Below, in pieces: positions 36,308 through 45,502 of a DNA stretch of 64,000 nucleotides. The stretch comes from Xanthomonas fragariae. Its GTDB lineage: Bacteria > Pseudomonadota > Gammaproteobacteria > Xanthomonadales > Xanthomonadaceae. Location of the stretch: assembly GCF_017603965.1 (NCBI RefSeq), contig NZ_CP071955.1:1054001-1118000 (forward strand), written 5' to 3'. The stretch's first letter is position 1. Every line of letters starts with the position of its first letter. Below the pieces are notes generated by a model. The model was given only the letters and a program-made list of their open reading frames with translations. It made no database searches and was not told the DNA's origin. A program made the position numbers and the translations under genes.

Positions 36308-38695
36308 TTACCACTTGTAACTCACGTTGGCGTACACGAGCGCACCGTTGAAACCAAACGGTGAGGCGCTGCTGTACGGCAGATAGGTGCGTGTGCCCAG
36401 CCCGGCTTCTTGGCGGTCCGGATATTCGTTGAGCACGTTGTCGCCACCGATGGTGAAGTTCCAATTGTTCAACTTGTAGGACGCCGCCAGATCCAGCGTC
36501 CACTTGGCCGCGTAGGTCTGGTCGCTGCCAGCATTGGTGCCGAAGGTGCTGAACTCGCCCCAACGCGTGGCGGTGCCGGTAAACGACCAGTTGCCAGGCG
36601 ACCAGGTGCCGCCCAGGAAGAACTTGTCGCGCGGCGTGCCTTCGGTGATGCGACCGAGTTCGGCACGGCCGATGCGCACCGCACCCGGATCGATCGCTTC
36701 CAGCGCTGCCGGGTTGTCGGCAATCCGTTTCACTTCGGTTTTGTTGTAGTTGTAACCGGAGGTCAGCTCCACGCTGCCGCTGTCCAGATTCCAGCGATAC
36801 GTACCGACCGCATCCAAGCCCTGGGTCTTGGTGTCCACCGCATTGGTGAAGTAACGCCCGCCACCGATGCCTGGGAAGCCATTGGCCTGCAGATAGTTGC
36901 GCGCTGCCGTGGAGGTGAGGTTCTCCGACAGCACGATGCGGTCATCGATATCGATGCGATACGCATCGACGGTGATGTAGAGGTTTTCGACCGGCTGCAG
37001 CACTACGCCCAAGCCGTAGTTCTTGGATTCTTCGGCCTTCAAGGGCTCGGCGCCGAGTGCGATCGCGGCCGGGTTGTCGGTACGGAAAGTGCCGATCTCG
37101 AACGGGGTCGCGGTAACCGTGCCATTGGGCTGTGCCACGTTGAGGAACTGGGTGGCGATCGACTGGAAGTTCTGCTGCTGCAACGAGGGCGCGCGGAAAC
37201 CGGTGGAGGCCGTTGCACGCAACGCGACCTTGTCGTTGAACGCGTAGCGCAGCGACAGCTTGCCGGTGGCGGTATCGCCGAAGTCGCTGTACTTCTCGTA
37301 ACGCCCGGCCAGGCCTGCCGATAATTTGTCGGTCAGATCCGCTTCCAGATCCACATATGCCGAGTGGCTGTTGCGGTTGTAGTAACCGGCATCGGACAAC
37401 TTGAAGCCCGGGAACACCTGTGCGCCGGGAAGCAATGCACCGTTCTCAGACGCAATGCCGCCATTGGCCGAGGAGGCTGCATCGCCGGGCGACTGATTGA
37501 ACTTCTCGCCGCGCCATTCCGCACCGAAAGCCAGCGTGACCGGATAGGCCAGGCCCCAATCGAGCGTCTTGGTGAAGTCGGCATTGAGCACGTTCTGGGT
37601 GACTTCCAGCGTGCCGGCGTGGAAATCGGTGGGGCTGGTCACGCCCAGGCTGTTGTTCAAGCTGTTACGCACATCGAAGGTGAGATTGTTCTGGCCGTAG
37701 TTGTAGCTCAGATCGATGTTCAAGCCGCCTTCGGTGGAGGTCTTCAACCCGCCCACCCACGAGACGTCCTTGCTGACGTTGTAGATTTGCGGCAGGAAGC
37801 CGTTCGGATAGATTTCCGGGCGATTGCGGTTGTCGCCGGCGAAGCGGAAATAGCCGTTGGACAGCACTTCGCGACGGCTGACCATGCCGAACGAGTAGAA
37901 GGTCAGATAATCGGTGGGGCTGTATTGGCCATTGAACGACATCGCACCCTGGTCGATCTCGGGGTCACCGTAACGCTGCTCCACGCGGCCCTGGAACGGC
38001 AGTGCGCGGTTGGTCTGATCCGAGTGCCCGGCCTGCGCGGCCAGATGCACCTTGCCGGTTCCGGCGAAGCTGAAGCCGGCATCGCCGGACAGCTGATACT
38101 GCTCGCCGTCGCCAGCGCTGTACTTGCCGTAGCGGCCATTGACGCTGCCGCCTTCACCGCTGCCCTTGAGCACGATGTTGATCACGCCGGCGATAGCGTC
38201 CGAGCCGTATTGCGCCGAGGCACCGTCGCGCAGCACTTCGATGCGCTCCACTGCGGCGATCGGAATGGTGTTGAGATCAGCCGGCGACGAGCCGCGGCCC
38301 TGGGTATCGTTGAGATTGATCAGCGCAGTGCTGTGATAGCGCTTGCCGTTGACCAGCACCAGCACCTGGTCGGGAGACAGGCCGCGCAGCTGCGCCGGGC
38401 GCACCGCGTCCGAACCGTCCGAGATTGCCGGGCGAGGGAAATTCAACGAGGGGATCGCGCGTGACAGCGCGGTAGCCAACTCGGTGGTGCCAGTCGATGC
38501 CAGTGCTTGTGGCGAAATGATGTCGATCGGCGATGCAGATTCGGCCACGGTGCGATCGGCCACGCGCGTGCCGGTCACAATCAACGTGTCGAGGGTTTTC
38601 TGGGTAGGAGCTTGTGATTGCGCGGATGTGGTTGAAGCGGAAAACGACAAACCAAGAACAACGGCGACTGCGAGTGGACTGGTCTTGCAATTCAT
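36308..38695 (-). CDS. TonB-dependent receptor (tandem paralog 2 of 3)
   Basis: Of its 795 residues the first 26 are a signal peptide (MNCKTSPLAVAVVLGLSFSA start). Then come DTLIVTGTRVADRT, the plug with FPRPAISDGSDAVRPAQLRG, LSPDQVLVLVNGKRYHSTAL and IEVLRDGASAQYGSDAIAG. The barrel ends FNGALVYANVSYKW. It is very similar to its neighbours at 33583 and 39623, and the plug is more conserved than the barrel loops. The ATG at 38695 has GGAG about 10 bases upstream. A TTGACA -35 element inside an inverted repeat lies 100-125 bases upstream, suggesting control by a dedicated regulator. The ligand is unknown. Confidence 0.93.
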   Translation of the reverse strand: MNCKTSPLAVAVVLGLSFSASTTSAQSQAPTQKTLDTLIVTGTRVADRTVAESASPIDIISPQALASTGTTELATALSRAIPSLNFPRPAISDGSDAVRPAQLRGLSPDQVLVLVNGKRYHSTALINLNDTQGRGSSPADLNTIPIAAVERIEVLRDGASAQYGSDAIAGVINIVLKGSGEGGSVNGRYGKYSAGDGEQYQLSGDAGFSFAGTGKVHLAAQAGHSDQTNRALPFQGRVEQRYGDPEIDQGAMSFNGQYSPTDYLTFYSFGMVSRREVLSNGYFRFAGDNRNRPEIYPNGFLPQIYNVSKDVSWVGGLKTSTEGGLNIDLSYNYGQNNLTFDVRNSLNNSLGVTSPTDFHAGTLEVTQNVLNADFTKTLDWGLAYPVTLAFGAEWRGEKFNQSPGDAASSANGGIASENGALLPGAQVFPGFKLSDAGYYNRNSHSAYVDLEADLTDKLSAGLAGRYEKYSDFGDTATGKLSLRYAFNDKVALRATASTGFRAPSLQQQNFQSIATQFLNVAQPNGTVTATPFEIGTFRTDNPAAIALGAEPLKAEESKNYGLGVVLQPVENLYITVDAYRIDIDDRIVLSENLTSTAARNYLQANGFPGIGGGRYFTNAVDTKTQGLDAVGTYRWNLDSGSVELTSGYNYNKTEVKRIADNPAALEAIDPGAVRIGRAELGRITEGTPRDKFFLGGTWSPGNWSFTGTATRWGEFSTFGTNAGSDQTYAAKWTLDLAASYKLNNWNFTIGGDNVLNEYPDRQEAGLGTRTYLPYSSASPFGFNGALVYANVSYKW

Positions 38696-38779
38696 GCGGT
38701 GACAACTCCGAGTGGGGAACGGATGCATCGCAGGGACCCTCCCGGGCCGCGTCCGGCGGCAGCTGCGGTGCGCTCTCAA

Positions 38780-38820
38780 CCATTAACCACGCGTAACCAC
38801 ATGTCAAATTTTGGTTACGC
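38780..38820 (-). promoter_or_regulatory. Promoter with operator-like inverted repeat
   Basis: On the minus strand TTGACA (plus 38802-38807) is a consensus -35, with TAATGG (plus 38780-38785) 16 bases on as a possible -10. GCGTAACC (38791-38798) and GGTTACGC (38813-38820) form an 8-bp inverted repeat centred on the -35, the layout of a repressor operator. It lies about 85-125 bases upstream of the receptor gene at 38695. Confidence 0.5.
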
Positions 38821-38982
38821 TGCGCAAGCGGCTGGCATACGTAGCGTGTCGATGACATCGTTGTCATAATGCACCAAAGTGATGCATTGCATGCGCCCAG
38901 CCTGCTATTGCGGGGTCTGGCTTGCACCATCATGGACATCGATACCAGTTATGAAACTTCTGCATCAAACTGTGATCTGCAC

Positions 38983-39402
38983 CGCATCGGCACTGCGTTG
39001 CGCAGCACGATGGAATACGGCTTCGATCGTGTTGCCATGCGAATCGATCGCCAACGCGGTGTAAGCGCGGTGTAGGTAGTCCCGGTGATACGGCCACCCA
39101 ATCGGGCGCGCTGTTGTCGCGACCACCATGGACAAGTGCAGCGTGATGAAAATGCACGTCCCTCAACGTGCAGAACACGCTCTCAAGTGATGACGGCTGG
39201 TCAGTTCGCTTTGCGCAACGGTGTCGCGGTCGAAGATCAATAGCTCATCGGCCCGTAAGAAACCCTCGCCCTTGTCACCGATCGGGATGCCGAGGACCTT
39301 GAGTGCGCCCTGGTAGAAACGTTGGCTGGCCGGCAGGTCCTGTAAGAGCCAGATGCGGGTGACCGATCAAGCGTCCGCGGGACAGCTGCGCTGCTTCCAT
39401 GG
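38983..39402 (-). pseudogene. Decayed VOC (glyoxalase/dioxygenase-like) protein
   Basis: Pieces of one VOC-family protein can be read in different frames. RIWLLQDLPASQRFYQGAL and VLGIPIGDKGEGFLRADELL are in one. FHHAALVHGGRDNSAPD comes after a break near 39180, and ALAIDSHGNTIEAVFH after another. The last piece is the usual metal-site Glu segment of the family. At least three frameshifts separate them, so no functional product is possible. It occupies the gap between receptor genes 2 and 3. Confidence 0.75.
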
Positions 39403-39518
39403 TGCGTGCTCCGGCGGTGAAGGGAGTACTGGTGACGGCACCCTAAAGCCGGTAGCTCTTCACATTGCATCGATGCATGCTGCCCGATGGCTGCATGGAC
39501 ACGCTCAGCCAAAACGCA

Positions 39519-39543
39519 CACGCCCCGGACTGGCCGGGGCGTG
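39519..39543 (-). terminator. Intrinsic terminator of tandem receptor 3
   Basis: CACGCCCCGG (39519-39528) pairs with CCGGGGCGTG (39534-39543), loop of 5. On the minus strand the stem is followed by a GTTTT-containing stretch. It is about 80 bases beyond the stop of the receptor gene at 39623. Confidence 0.7.
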
Positions 39544-39622
39544 CGGTCAAACATCGACATCTCATCGTGCGGTGAGCCAGATCAACAAACCTCGCACGGC
39601 TTGGCGCTGTTGATTGCAGCGC

Positions 39623-42010
39623 TTACCAGCGGTAGTTGATGCGGCCGTACACATAAGCACCGTTGAAGCCGAACGGCGACAGGTTGCTATACGGGAACTG
39701 CCCGCTGGTGGAGTTGGCGACGTTGTTCTCATCCGGGTACTCGTCGAGCAGGTTGTCCGCGCCCAGCGTCAGCGTCCAGCGATCGACCTTGTAGCTGGCC
39801 GACGCATCCATCACCCACTTGGCGCCGAAGGTCTGGTCGTTGATGGCCTCGGCCGGGCGAGTGCTGTACTTGCCATAGCGCGTTGCACCCAGCGCCAGCG
39901 TCCAGTGCTCCAGGTTCCAGCTGCCATTTATCAGGAACTTGTCGCGCGGAAAGCCTTCTTCGATACGGCCACGCTCGGTGCGATCGATGCGTTCCAGTCT
40001 CAATCCGTTGGACGATAGGGCAGCCGGGTTATCGGCGACGCGGCGTACTTCGGTTTCCGAGTAGTTGTAACCTGCGGTCAGGTCCACGCTGCTGGCGGCG
40101 AGCTGCCAGCGGTAGCTGCCCACTACGTCCACACCACGCGTGCGGGTATCTACCGCATTGGTGAAGTAGCGCCCGCCGTTGATGCCGAAGATGCCCTGCG
40201 ATTGCAGCAGACTACGCACGCCGGTGCCGGTGAGGTTGGACGACAGCACGATGCGGTCGTCCACATCAATCTGGTAAGCATCCACGGTGAGATACAGCGC
40301 GTCGCTCGGCTGCAATACCAGGCCCAGGCTGTAGGACAATGAGGTTTCCGCATCCAGCGGCTCGGACCCCAGCGCGCGCGCAACGGTGCTGTCGGCGGGG
40401 AAGGTGCGGATTTCGAACGGGTTCGGATTGCCGGCCAGGAAGGTGGTGCTGGTGGACTGGAAATACTGCTGCGCCAGCGATGGCGCCCGGAAGCCCGACG
40501 ACACCGTGCCGCGCAGCGCGATCTTGTCGGTGAACGCGTAGCGCCCCGACAATTTGCCCGAGGCCAGGCTGCCGAAATCGTTGAAGTCTTCGTAACGCCC
40601 TGCCAGGCCGGCAGAGAACTTGTCGGTGAAATCGACTTCCAGATTCGCGTACAGTGCGTAGCTGTCACGCCAATACTGCCCGGACACGCTAGGTGCGAAA
40701 CCGCCGAAGCCCTGCGCACCACCTGCCAGCGTGCCGCTCTGGAAGTACGAGCCCACTTCGCCTGGCGACTGGTTCCACTTTTCGTTGCGGTATTCGGCAC
40801 CGAAGGCCACTGTCGCCGGATACGCCAGACCCCAGTCGAAGCCACGCTTGATATCGATGTTGACGATGTTCTGCGTGGTTTCCAATGCACCGTCGTAGAA
40901 GGCCGTTGGCGAGGCCGGCCCCAGGCTCACATTGAGCGTATTGCGGGTGGAGAAATCGATCTTGTTGTAGCCGTAGTTGTAGCTGGCATCCCAGTCCCAA
41001 CCGCTGGCGGTGGAACCGCGCACGCCGGCCACCAGCGAGCGGTCCTTGGCGTAGGTCTGGATTTGCGGCAGAAAGCCCTGCGGATAGATCGAAAGGATGT
41101 TCTGGCTGATGTTGCCAGGCGCGCGGAAGAAAGCGAACGAGGTGATGTCGCGGTTGCTGACGGTGGCGAACGCGTAGCCGGTGATGCTGTCGCTGAAGGC
41201 GAATTCGGTGTTGGCCGAGACCGCCTGCGCATTGACGTCCGGGTCGCCGATCTTGAACGCCTTCTGGCCCACTGCCGGCTGCGAGGCGCTGGATGCGCCA
41301 GCGTAGGCACGCGCACGGTCGGTCGGGTCCTGCTGGTTGAGCTGGGCGGCCACATGCAGCCAGCCGCGATCGCCGCCGTAGGCCACGCCGGTGTCGCCGG
41401 ACAGCTCGTAATTGCTGCCATCGCCTGCCGAATACTGGCCGAAGCCAGCCTGCAGGCTGCCGTCTTCTTTTGCACCCTTGAGTACGATGTTGATCACGCC
41501 GGCGATGGCATCGGAGCCGTATTGCGCCGATGCGCCGTCACGCAGCACTTCCACGCGGGCAATCGCGGCGACCGGAATGGTGTTCAAGTCCACCGCCACC
41601 GCGCCACGGCCGATGGTGCCGTTGAGGTTGAGCAGCGAGGAGGTGTGGCGGCGCTTGCCGTTGACCAGCACCAGCACCTGATCCGGCGACAGCCCACGCA
41701 GCTGCGCGGGGCGGATCGCGCTGGTGCCGTCGCTCAACGCCGGGCGCGGGAAGTTCAGCGAGGGCAGTGCACGTGCCAGGGCGGTTGCCAACTCCGGGGT
41801 GCCGGTGGCCTGCAGCGATTCGGCGCTGATGATGTCGATCGGCGACTGCGATTGCGCCACGCTGCGGTCTGACACGCGGGTGCCGGTGACGATGATCGTA
41901 TCCAGCGTATTGGCGGCAGCCGTGGCCGGTGCGCCGGTCTGGGCGAGGGCGGGGGACGCGAGCAGCGCTGCAACGACGGCGATCGTGAGCGTGGACAACG
42001 GGTAATTCAT
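39623..42010 (-). CDS. TonB-dependent receptor (tandem paralog 3 of 3)
   Basis: This is a full-length receptor of 795 residues. The signal peptide MNYPLSTLTIAVVAALLASP-ALAQ precedes DTIIVTGTRVSDRS. The plug then has FPRPALSDGTSAIRPAQLRG, LSPDQVLVLVNGKRRHTSSL and VEVLRDGASAQYGSDAIAG, and the barrel ends FNGAYVYGRINYRW. It is as close to the partial receptor at 1-1439 (NGKRRH variant) as to its neighbours. It is divergent from the ABC-F gene, and the 186-base gap between them contains an 11-bp tandem repeat. The ligand is not predictable from the sequence. Confidence 0.93.
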   Translation of the reverse strand: MNYPLSTLTIAVVAALLASPALAQTGAPATAAANTLDTIIVTGTRVSDRSVAQSQSPIDIISAESLQATGTPELATALARALPSLNFPRPALSDGTSAIRPAQLRGLSPDQVLVLVNGKRRHTSSLLNLNGTIGRGAVAVDLNTIPVAAIARVEVLRDGASAQYGSDAIAGVINIVLKGAKEDGSLQAGFGQYSAGDGSNYELSGDTGVAYGGDRGWLHVAAQLNQQDPTDRARAYAGASSASQPAVGQKAFKIGDPDVNAQAVSANTEFAFSDSITGYAFATVSNRDITSFAFFRAPGNISQNILSIYPQGFLPQIQTYAKDRSLVAGVRGSTASGWDWDASYNYGYNKIDFSTRNTLNVSLGPASPTAFYDGALETTQNIVNIDIKRGFDWGLAYPATVAFGAEYRNEKWNQSPGEVGSYFQSGTLAGGAQGFGGFAPSVSGQYWRDSYALYANLEVDFTDKFSAGLAGRYEDFNDFGSLASGKLSGRYAFTDKIALRGTVSSGFRAPSLAQQYFQSTSTTFLAGNPNPFEIRTFPADSTVARALGSEPLDAETSLSYSLGLVLQPSDALYLTVDAYQIDVDDRIVLSSNLTGTGVRSLLQSQGIFGINGGRYFTNAVDTRTRGVDVVGSYRWQLAASSVDLTAGYNYSETEVRRVADNPAALSSNGLRLERIDRTERGRIEEGFPRDKFLINGSWNLEHWTLALGATRYGKYSTRPAEAINDQTFGAKWVMDASASYKVDRWTLTLGADNLLDEYPDENNVANSTSGQFPYSNLSPFGFNGAYVYGRINYRW

Positions 42011-42091
42011 GACAGTTCCGAATAAGGGTTCATGCAGGACCAGCGAGGCTAGGCAGGCTACGGTCGCGTTAAGGCAGAGGAGGGTAGTCAG

Positions 42092-42113
42092 TCCGAAAGC
42101 GATCCGAAAGCGA
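42092..42113. repeat. Tandem 11-bp repeat in a divergent promoter region
   Basis: TCCGAAAGCGA is present twice, back to back, between the receptor gene and the ABC-F gene. The 11-bp (one helical turn) period could place two protein-binding sites on the same face of DNA. Confidence 0.6.
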
Positions 42114-42196
42114 TAATTATTCGCTAACGCTAGAATGTCGTCGCAGGAATGCTGCTCATCTGCGGATTCCTTTTCGTTCTATCGGACTGTTCATCA

Positions 42197-44131
42197 ATGA
42201 TTTCCCTGCGCAATTTCTCCATGCGACGCGGCGAGCGTCTGCTGTTGTCCAACGTCGACTTGACCATGCATGCCGGCTACCGCGTCGGTGTGGTGGGCCG
42301 TAATGGTACCGGTAAGTCGAGCCTGTTCGCCGCGGTAAAGGGCGAACTGGAAGCGGACAAGGGCGATGTCGACCTGCCCGGCAAGGTCCGCACCGCCAGC
42401 GTTTCGCAGGAGACTCCGTCGCTACCAGACCCGGCGTTGTCGTTCGTGCTTGGCGGCGATATCGACGTGTCCGCGATCCTGCAGGAAGAGGCCGCGGCCA
42501 CCGCGCGCGAGGACTGGGAAGCGGTCGCCAACGCGCACCAGAAGATGGCCGAACTCGGCGCCTACGACGCCGAAGCGCGCGCCGGCAAGTTGCTGCACGG
42601 CCTGGGCTTCCCGGCCGACACCCATCACCGCGCGGTGTCCTCGTTCTCCGGCGGCTGGCGCGTGCGTCTGAATCTGGCGCGCGCGCTGATGATGCCCAGC
42701 GACCTGCTATTGCTGGACGAACCGACCAACCACTTGGACATGGACGCGGTGCTGTGGCTGGAACAGTGGCTGCTCAAATATCCGGGCACCTTGCTGCTAA
42801 TCAGCCATGACCGCGAGTTCCTCGACAACGTCGCCACGCACACGCTGCATCTGCATGGCGGCACCGCCAAGCTGTATGTCGGCGGCTATACCGACTTCGA
42901 GCGTCAGCGCATCGAGCACCTGCGCCAGCAGCAGATCGCCCACGACAAGGAACAGGCCGAGCGCGCGCATCTGCAGAGCTTCATCGACCGCTTCAAGGCG
43001 CAGGCCAGCAAGGCCACTCAAGCGCAGAGCCGCATGAAGCGCCTGGCCAAGATGGCCGGCACCGAGGTAGTGCGTGCCGAGCGCGAATTTCGTATCCATT
43101 TCGCTCAGCCCAACCGGCTGCCGTTTTCGCTGATTCGTTTGAATCATGCGGCGTGCGGGTATGCGGCTTCGCCGCGGGAGTCGGGAGTGGGGATTTGGGA
43201 TTGGCAAAAGCCTGCCAATGCCGAACCCCACATCTCCAATTCCGTCACTGTGCTGCACGATGTCGGATTTGGATTGGAGGCTGGCGATCGCATTGGTCTG
43301 CTGGGTCCGAACGGCGCGGGTAAGACCACGCTGGTCAAGACCTTGGTCGGAGAGTTGGCGCCGTTGGCGGGCGAGCGTAGTGCGCATCCGGATCTGCGCA
43401 TTGGCTACTTTGCCCAGCACACGGTGGAGTCGTTGCACGAAGGTCAATCGCCGATGGACCACTTCCGCGACCTGTCGCCGGATGGTTCCAATCAGGCGTT
43501 CCGCGACTTTCTGGGTAAGTGGAACTTTGCCGGCGACCGCGCATTCGAAGCAGTGGATGGCTTCTCCGGTGGCGAGCGCGCACGTTTGGCGCTGGCGCTG
43601 ATCGCCTGGCAGCAGCCGAACGTACTGCTGCTCGACGAACCGACCAACCACTTGGATCTGGAAATGCGCGAAGCGCTGGCCGAAGCGCTCAGCGATTTCG
43701 AAGGCGCGATCGTGATGGTCTCGCACGACCGCCACCTGATCGGCCTGGTTTGCGATAGTTTCTGGCGTGTGGCCGATGGGGTGGTTGAGCCGTTTGCCGG
43801 CGATCTGGACCAATACGCGGCCTGGCTGCGCAGCCGCCCGGCCGCGCAAGGCACCAAGCAGAAAATGGCCGAATTCGCCCCGTCCCCGCCACCGCCGACC
43901 AAACCGCTACCGCCGAAAAAAGCCGTCAACCCGCACAAGCTGGCCAGCGCCGAAAAGCGCGTGGGCCAGCTGGAAGCCGCGCTGGCGGAACTGGATCGCC
44001 AACTCGCCAACCCGACCAACTATCCCGACAGCGACAAGATGGCCGTGCTCGGCCGCGACCGTGAGACGACCGTGCAGCAGTTGGCGGCGGCGGAAGCGGC
44101 GTGGATGGAGTTGATTGAGGGCGCTGTTTGA
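42197..44131 (+). CDS. ABC-F ATPase (YheS-like)
   Basis: This is a soluble ribosome-associated ABC protein with two nucleotide-binding domains and no membrane segment (644 residues). The first domain has Walker A GRNGTGKSS, signature SSFSGGWRVRLNLARAL and DEPTNHLD. The second has GPNGAGKTT, FSGGERARLALAL and DEPTNHLD. The inter-domain linker and a basic C-terminal coiled-coil extension (PPKKAVNPHKLASAEKRVGQ onward) fit the YheS/Uup group, thought to help stalled ribosomes. MISLRNFSMRRGERLL at 42197 is the family start. An unusual segment just before the second domain is encoded by a repeat-like insertion. Confidence 0.92.
   Translation: MISLRNFSMRRGERLLLSNVDLTMHAGYRVGVVGRNGTGKSSLFAAVKGELEADKGDVDLPGKVRTASVSQETPSLPDPALSFVLGGDIDVSAILQEEAAATAREDWEAVANAHQKMAELGAYDAEARAGKLLHGLGFPADTHHRAVSSFSGGWRVRLNLARALMMPSDLLLLDEPTNHLDMDAVLWLEQWLLKYPGTLLLISHDREFLDNVATHTLHLHGGTAKLYVGGYTDFERQRIEHLRQQQIAHDKEQAERAHLQSFIDRFKAQASKATQAQSRMKRLAKMAGTEVVRAEREFRIHFAQPNRLPFSLIRLNHAACGYAASPRESGVGIWDWQKPANAEPHISNSVTVLHDVGFGLEAGDRIGLLGPNGAGKTTLVKTLVGELAPLAGERSAHPDLRIGYFAQHTVESLHEGQSPMDHFRDLSPDGSNQAFRDFLGKWNFAGDRAFEAVDGFSGGERARLALALIAWQQPNVLLLDEPTNHLDLEMREALAEALSDFEGAIVMVSHDRHLIGLVCDSFWRVADGVVEPFAGDLDQYAAWLRSRPAAQGTKQKMAEFAPSPPPPTKPLPPKKAVNPHKLASAEKRVGQLEAALAELDRQLANPTNYPDSDKMAVLGRDRETTVQQLAAAEAAWMELIEGAV
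43171..43245 (+). repeat. REP-like palindromic sequence inside the ABC-F gene
   Basis: The stretch carries GGAGTCGGGAGTGGGGATTTG, similar to the intergenic GGGATTCGGGATT arrays elsewhere in the window. Two nested inverted pairs are present: GTGGGG (43187-43192) with CCCCAC (43226-43231), and ATTGGC (43200-43205) with GCCAAT (43214-43219). It is translated in frame as a Gly/Trp/Pro-rich insert of about 25 residues. Confidence 0.6.
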
Positions 44132-44312
44132 TCGTTCGTCGTGCAGGTGCGGTCGCACACGGGGTTTGCCGGCCAGGTCTTGGTGCGGTTTTAAGGATGC
44201 CGCGCCAGCGTGCAACGCTTGGCAACTCCGTGCGCGGCTCCTCATTGTATTAGGGGCCGCAAATATCGGCCGGATCGGCGGTCAAACGCTACCTGCTTAC
44301 GTGGTGACCCGA

Positions 44313-44663
44313 TCAGCTCTTGCGCAGCCTTTCCAGCAACGAGGTGCTGGCGTAGTCGCCCTGCGGCAACTGCTGGCTTCGCTGGAAAGCACCGATGCCA
44401 TGACGCGTTTGCGGCCCAAGCGCGCCATCGGCGCCGCCAACATCGAACCCTTTATCGGTCAGCAATTTCTGCAGCTCGGTGATATCGGCCACGGTGTTGA
44501 GGGGCGGATCGTCTTTTGGCCATGGCTGGGCGATCCCGGCTCGGTCCGCATAGCCATCCGCCAGCAAGCCCACCGCCAGCGCATAAGCGGTGGAAGCGTT
44601 GTAGCGGAGCATGTTGCGGAAATTGTCGAACACCAGAAAGCCCGGCCCGCGATACCCTGCCGG
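44313..44663 (-). pseudogene. Lytic murein transglycosylase (MltB-like), C-terminal fragment
   Basis: The fragment reads GYRGPGFLVFDNFRNMLRYN followed by STAYALAVGLLADGY, the end of an MltB-type catalytic domain. A complete peptidoglycan-binding PG_binding_1 repeat follows (ITELQKLLTDKGFDVGGADG, then GPQTRHGIGAFQRS). All of the N-terminal catalytic part, including the active Glu, is absent. The break at about 44664 coincides with GTTAGCCGCTCTT, the terminal repeat of the dispersed element found elsewhere in the window. Confidence 0.8.
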
Positions 44664-44679
44664 TTGTTAGCCGCTCTTG
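44664..44679. repeat. Solitary terminal repeat of the dispersed element
   Basis: GTTGTTAGCCGCTCTT matches one end of the 150-bp elements at 5597 and 49221. Here it stands alone, exactly between a truncated transglycosylase and a truncated beta-lactamase, so it probably marks an element-mediated deletion. Confidence 0.6.
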
Positions 44680-44707
44680 GGGACACCAAACGTAATCTTC
44701 ATTGTTG

Positions 44708-45218
44708 TGTCGGGCCACTATGATCTACAGCGACCACCCGGCTGCCAACCTGCTGTTCCCGTTGGTCGGCGATCCTGCGGGCCTGACCGCCTTCCTGCGC
44801 GGCATCGGCGATACGCACACGCGCAGCGACCGCCGCGAGCCGGAGATGAATCGGTTCGCCGAAGGCGAACCGTGCGACACCACCACGCCTGCGGCGATGG
44901 CCGCGACCATGTCCACGCTGCTGCTCGGCGATGCATTGCGACCAGCTTCGCGCAAGCAACTGGCTGACTGGGATAATCGACAACCGCACCGGCGATGCCT
45001 GCCTGCGCGCCGGCTTGCCGCGCACTTGGAAGATCAGCGATAAGACCGGCAGCAACGGTACCGACACCGTTAACGACATCGCCATCATTTGGCCGCCAGG
45101 GCCTACGACGCCGTTGTTGCTGACCGCCTATCTCAATGGCACCAAGGTCGACGATGCTGCCCGTGCGGCGGCATTGAAGGCGGTAGCGCAGGCGGTACGA
45201 GCATGGCTCGCACACTGA
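44708..45218 (+). pseudogene. Class A beta-lactamase, 5'-truncated and frameshifted
   Basis: The C-terminal half of a class A serine beta-lactamase remains. MIYSDHPAANLLFPLVG is the SDN-loop region (SDH here), followed by RREPEMNRF with the general-base Glu. After a frameshift near 44970 come IIDNRTGDACLRAGLP, KISDKTGSNGTDTVNDIAI with the KTG motif, and the final helix to LAH. The catalytic SxxK serine and everything before it are gone. The gene therefore cannot give resistance. Its missing 5' part would have been where the lone terminal repeat now sits. Confidence 0.88.
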
Positions 45219-45227
45219 CGTTAATCC

Positions 45228-45350
45228 TCAGAACGCGCCCATCGCCAAGCCGGATAGACCGGCGCCGATGGCCGCTACCGGCGCCAATGCGTACAGCGTT
45301 TTCAAACGCAAGCGCAAAACGTGCGGCACCTCGGGTGGATCAAAGGCGCC
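45228..45350 (-). pseudogene. Possible MFS transporter fragment
   Basis: The minus strand reads FDPPEVPHVLRLRLKTLYAL followed by APVAAIGAGLSGLAMGAF and a stop, a hydrophobic segment with the GLSGLAMGAF pattern of major facilitator proteins. Only about 40 residues can be followed. The rest of the interval up to 45502 shows no recognisable gene. Confidence 0.35.
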
Positions 45351-45502
45351 TCGACCAGATGTCCAGAGTGACAGGCAGCTGTGTTGCGGCTTGATCGAAG
45401 CGGCTTGTCTCTAGCCGCTCTCGACAGCACTTGGCTGGTCGTCTCGACTTCCGGTCGCGTGTGCGGTACGCGCAGGCCACTCCCGCTGCGCTCGTCGCTC
45501 GC

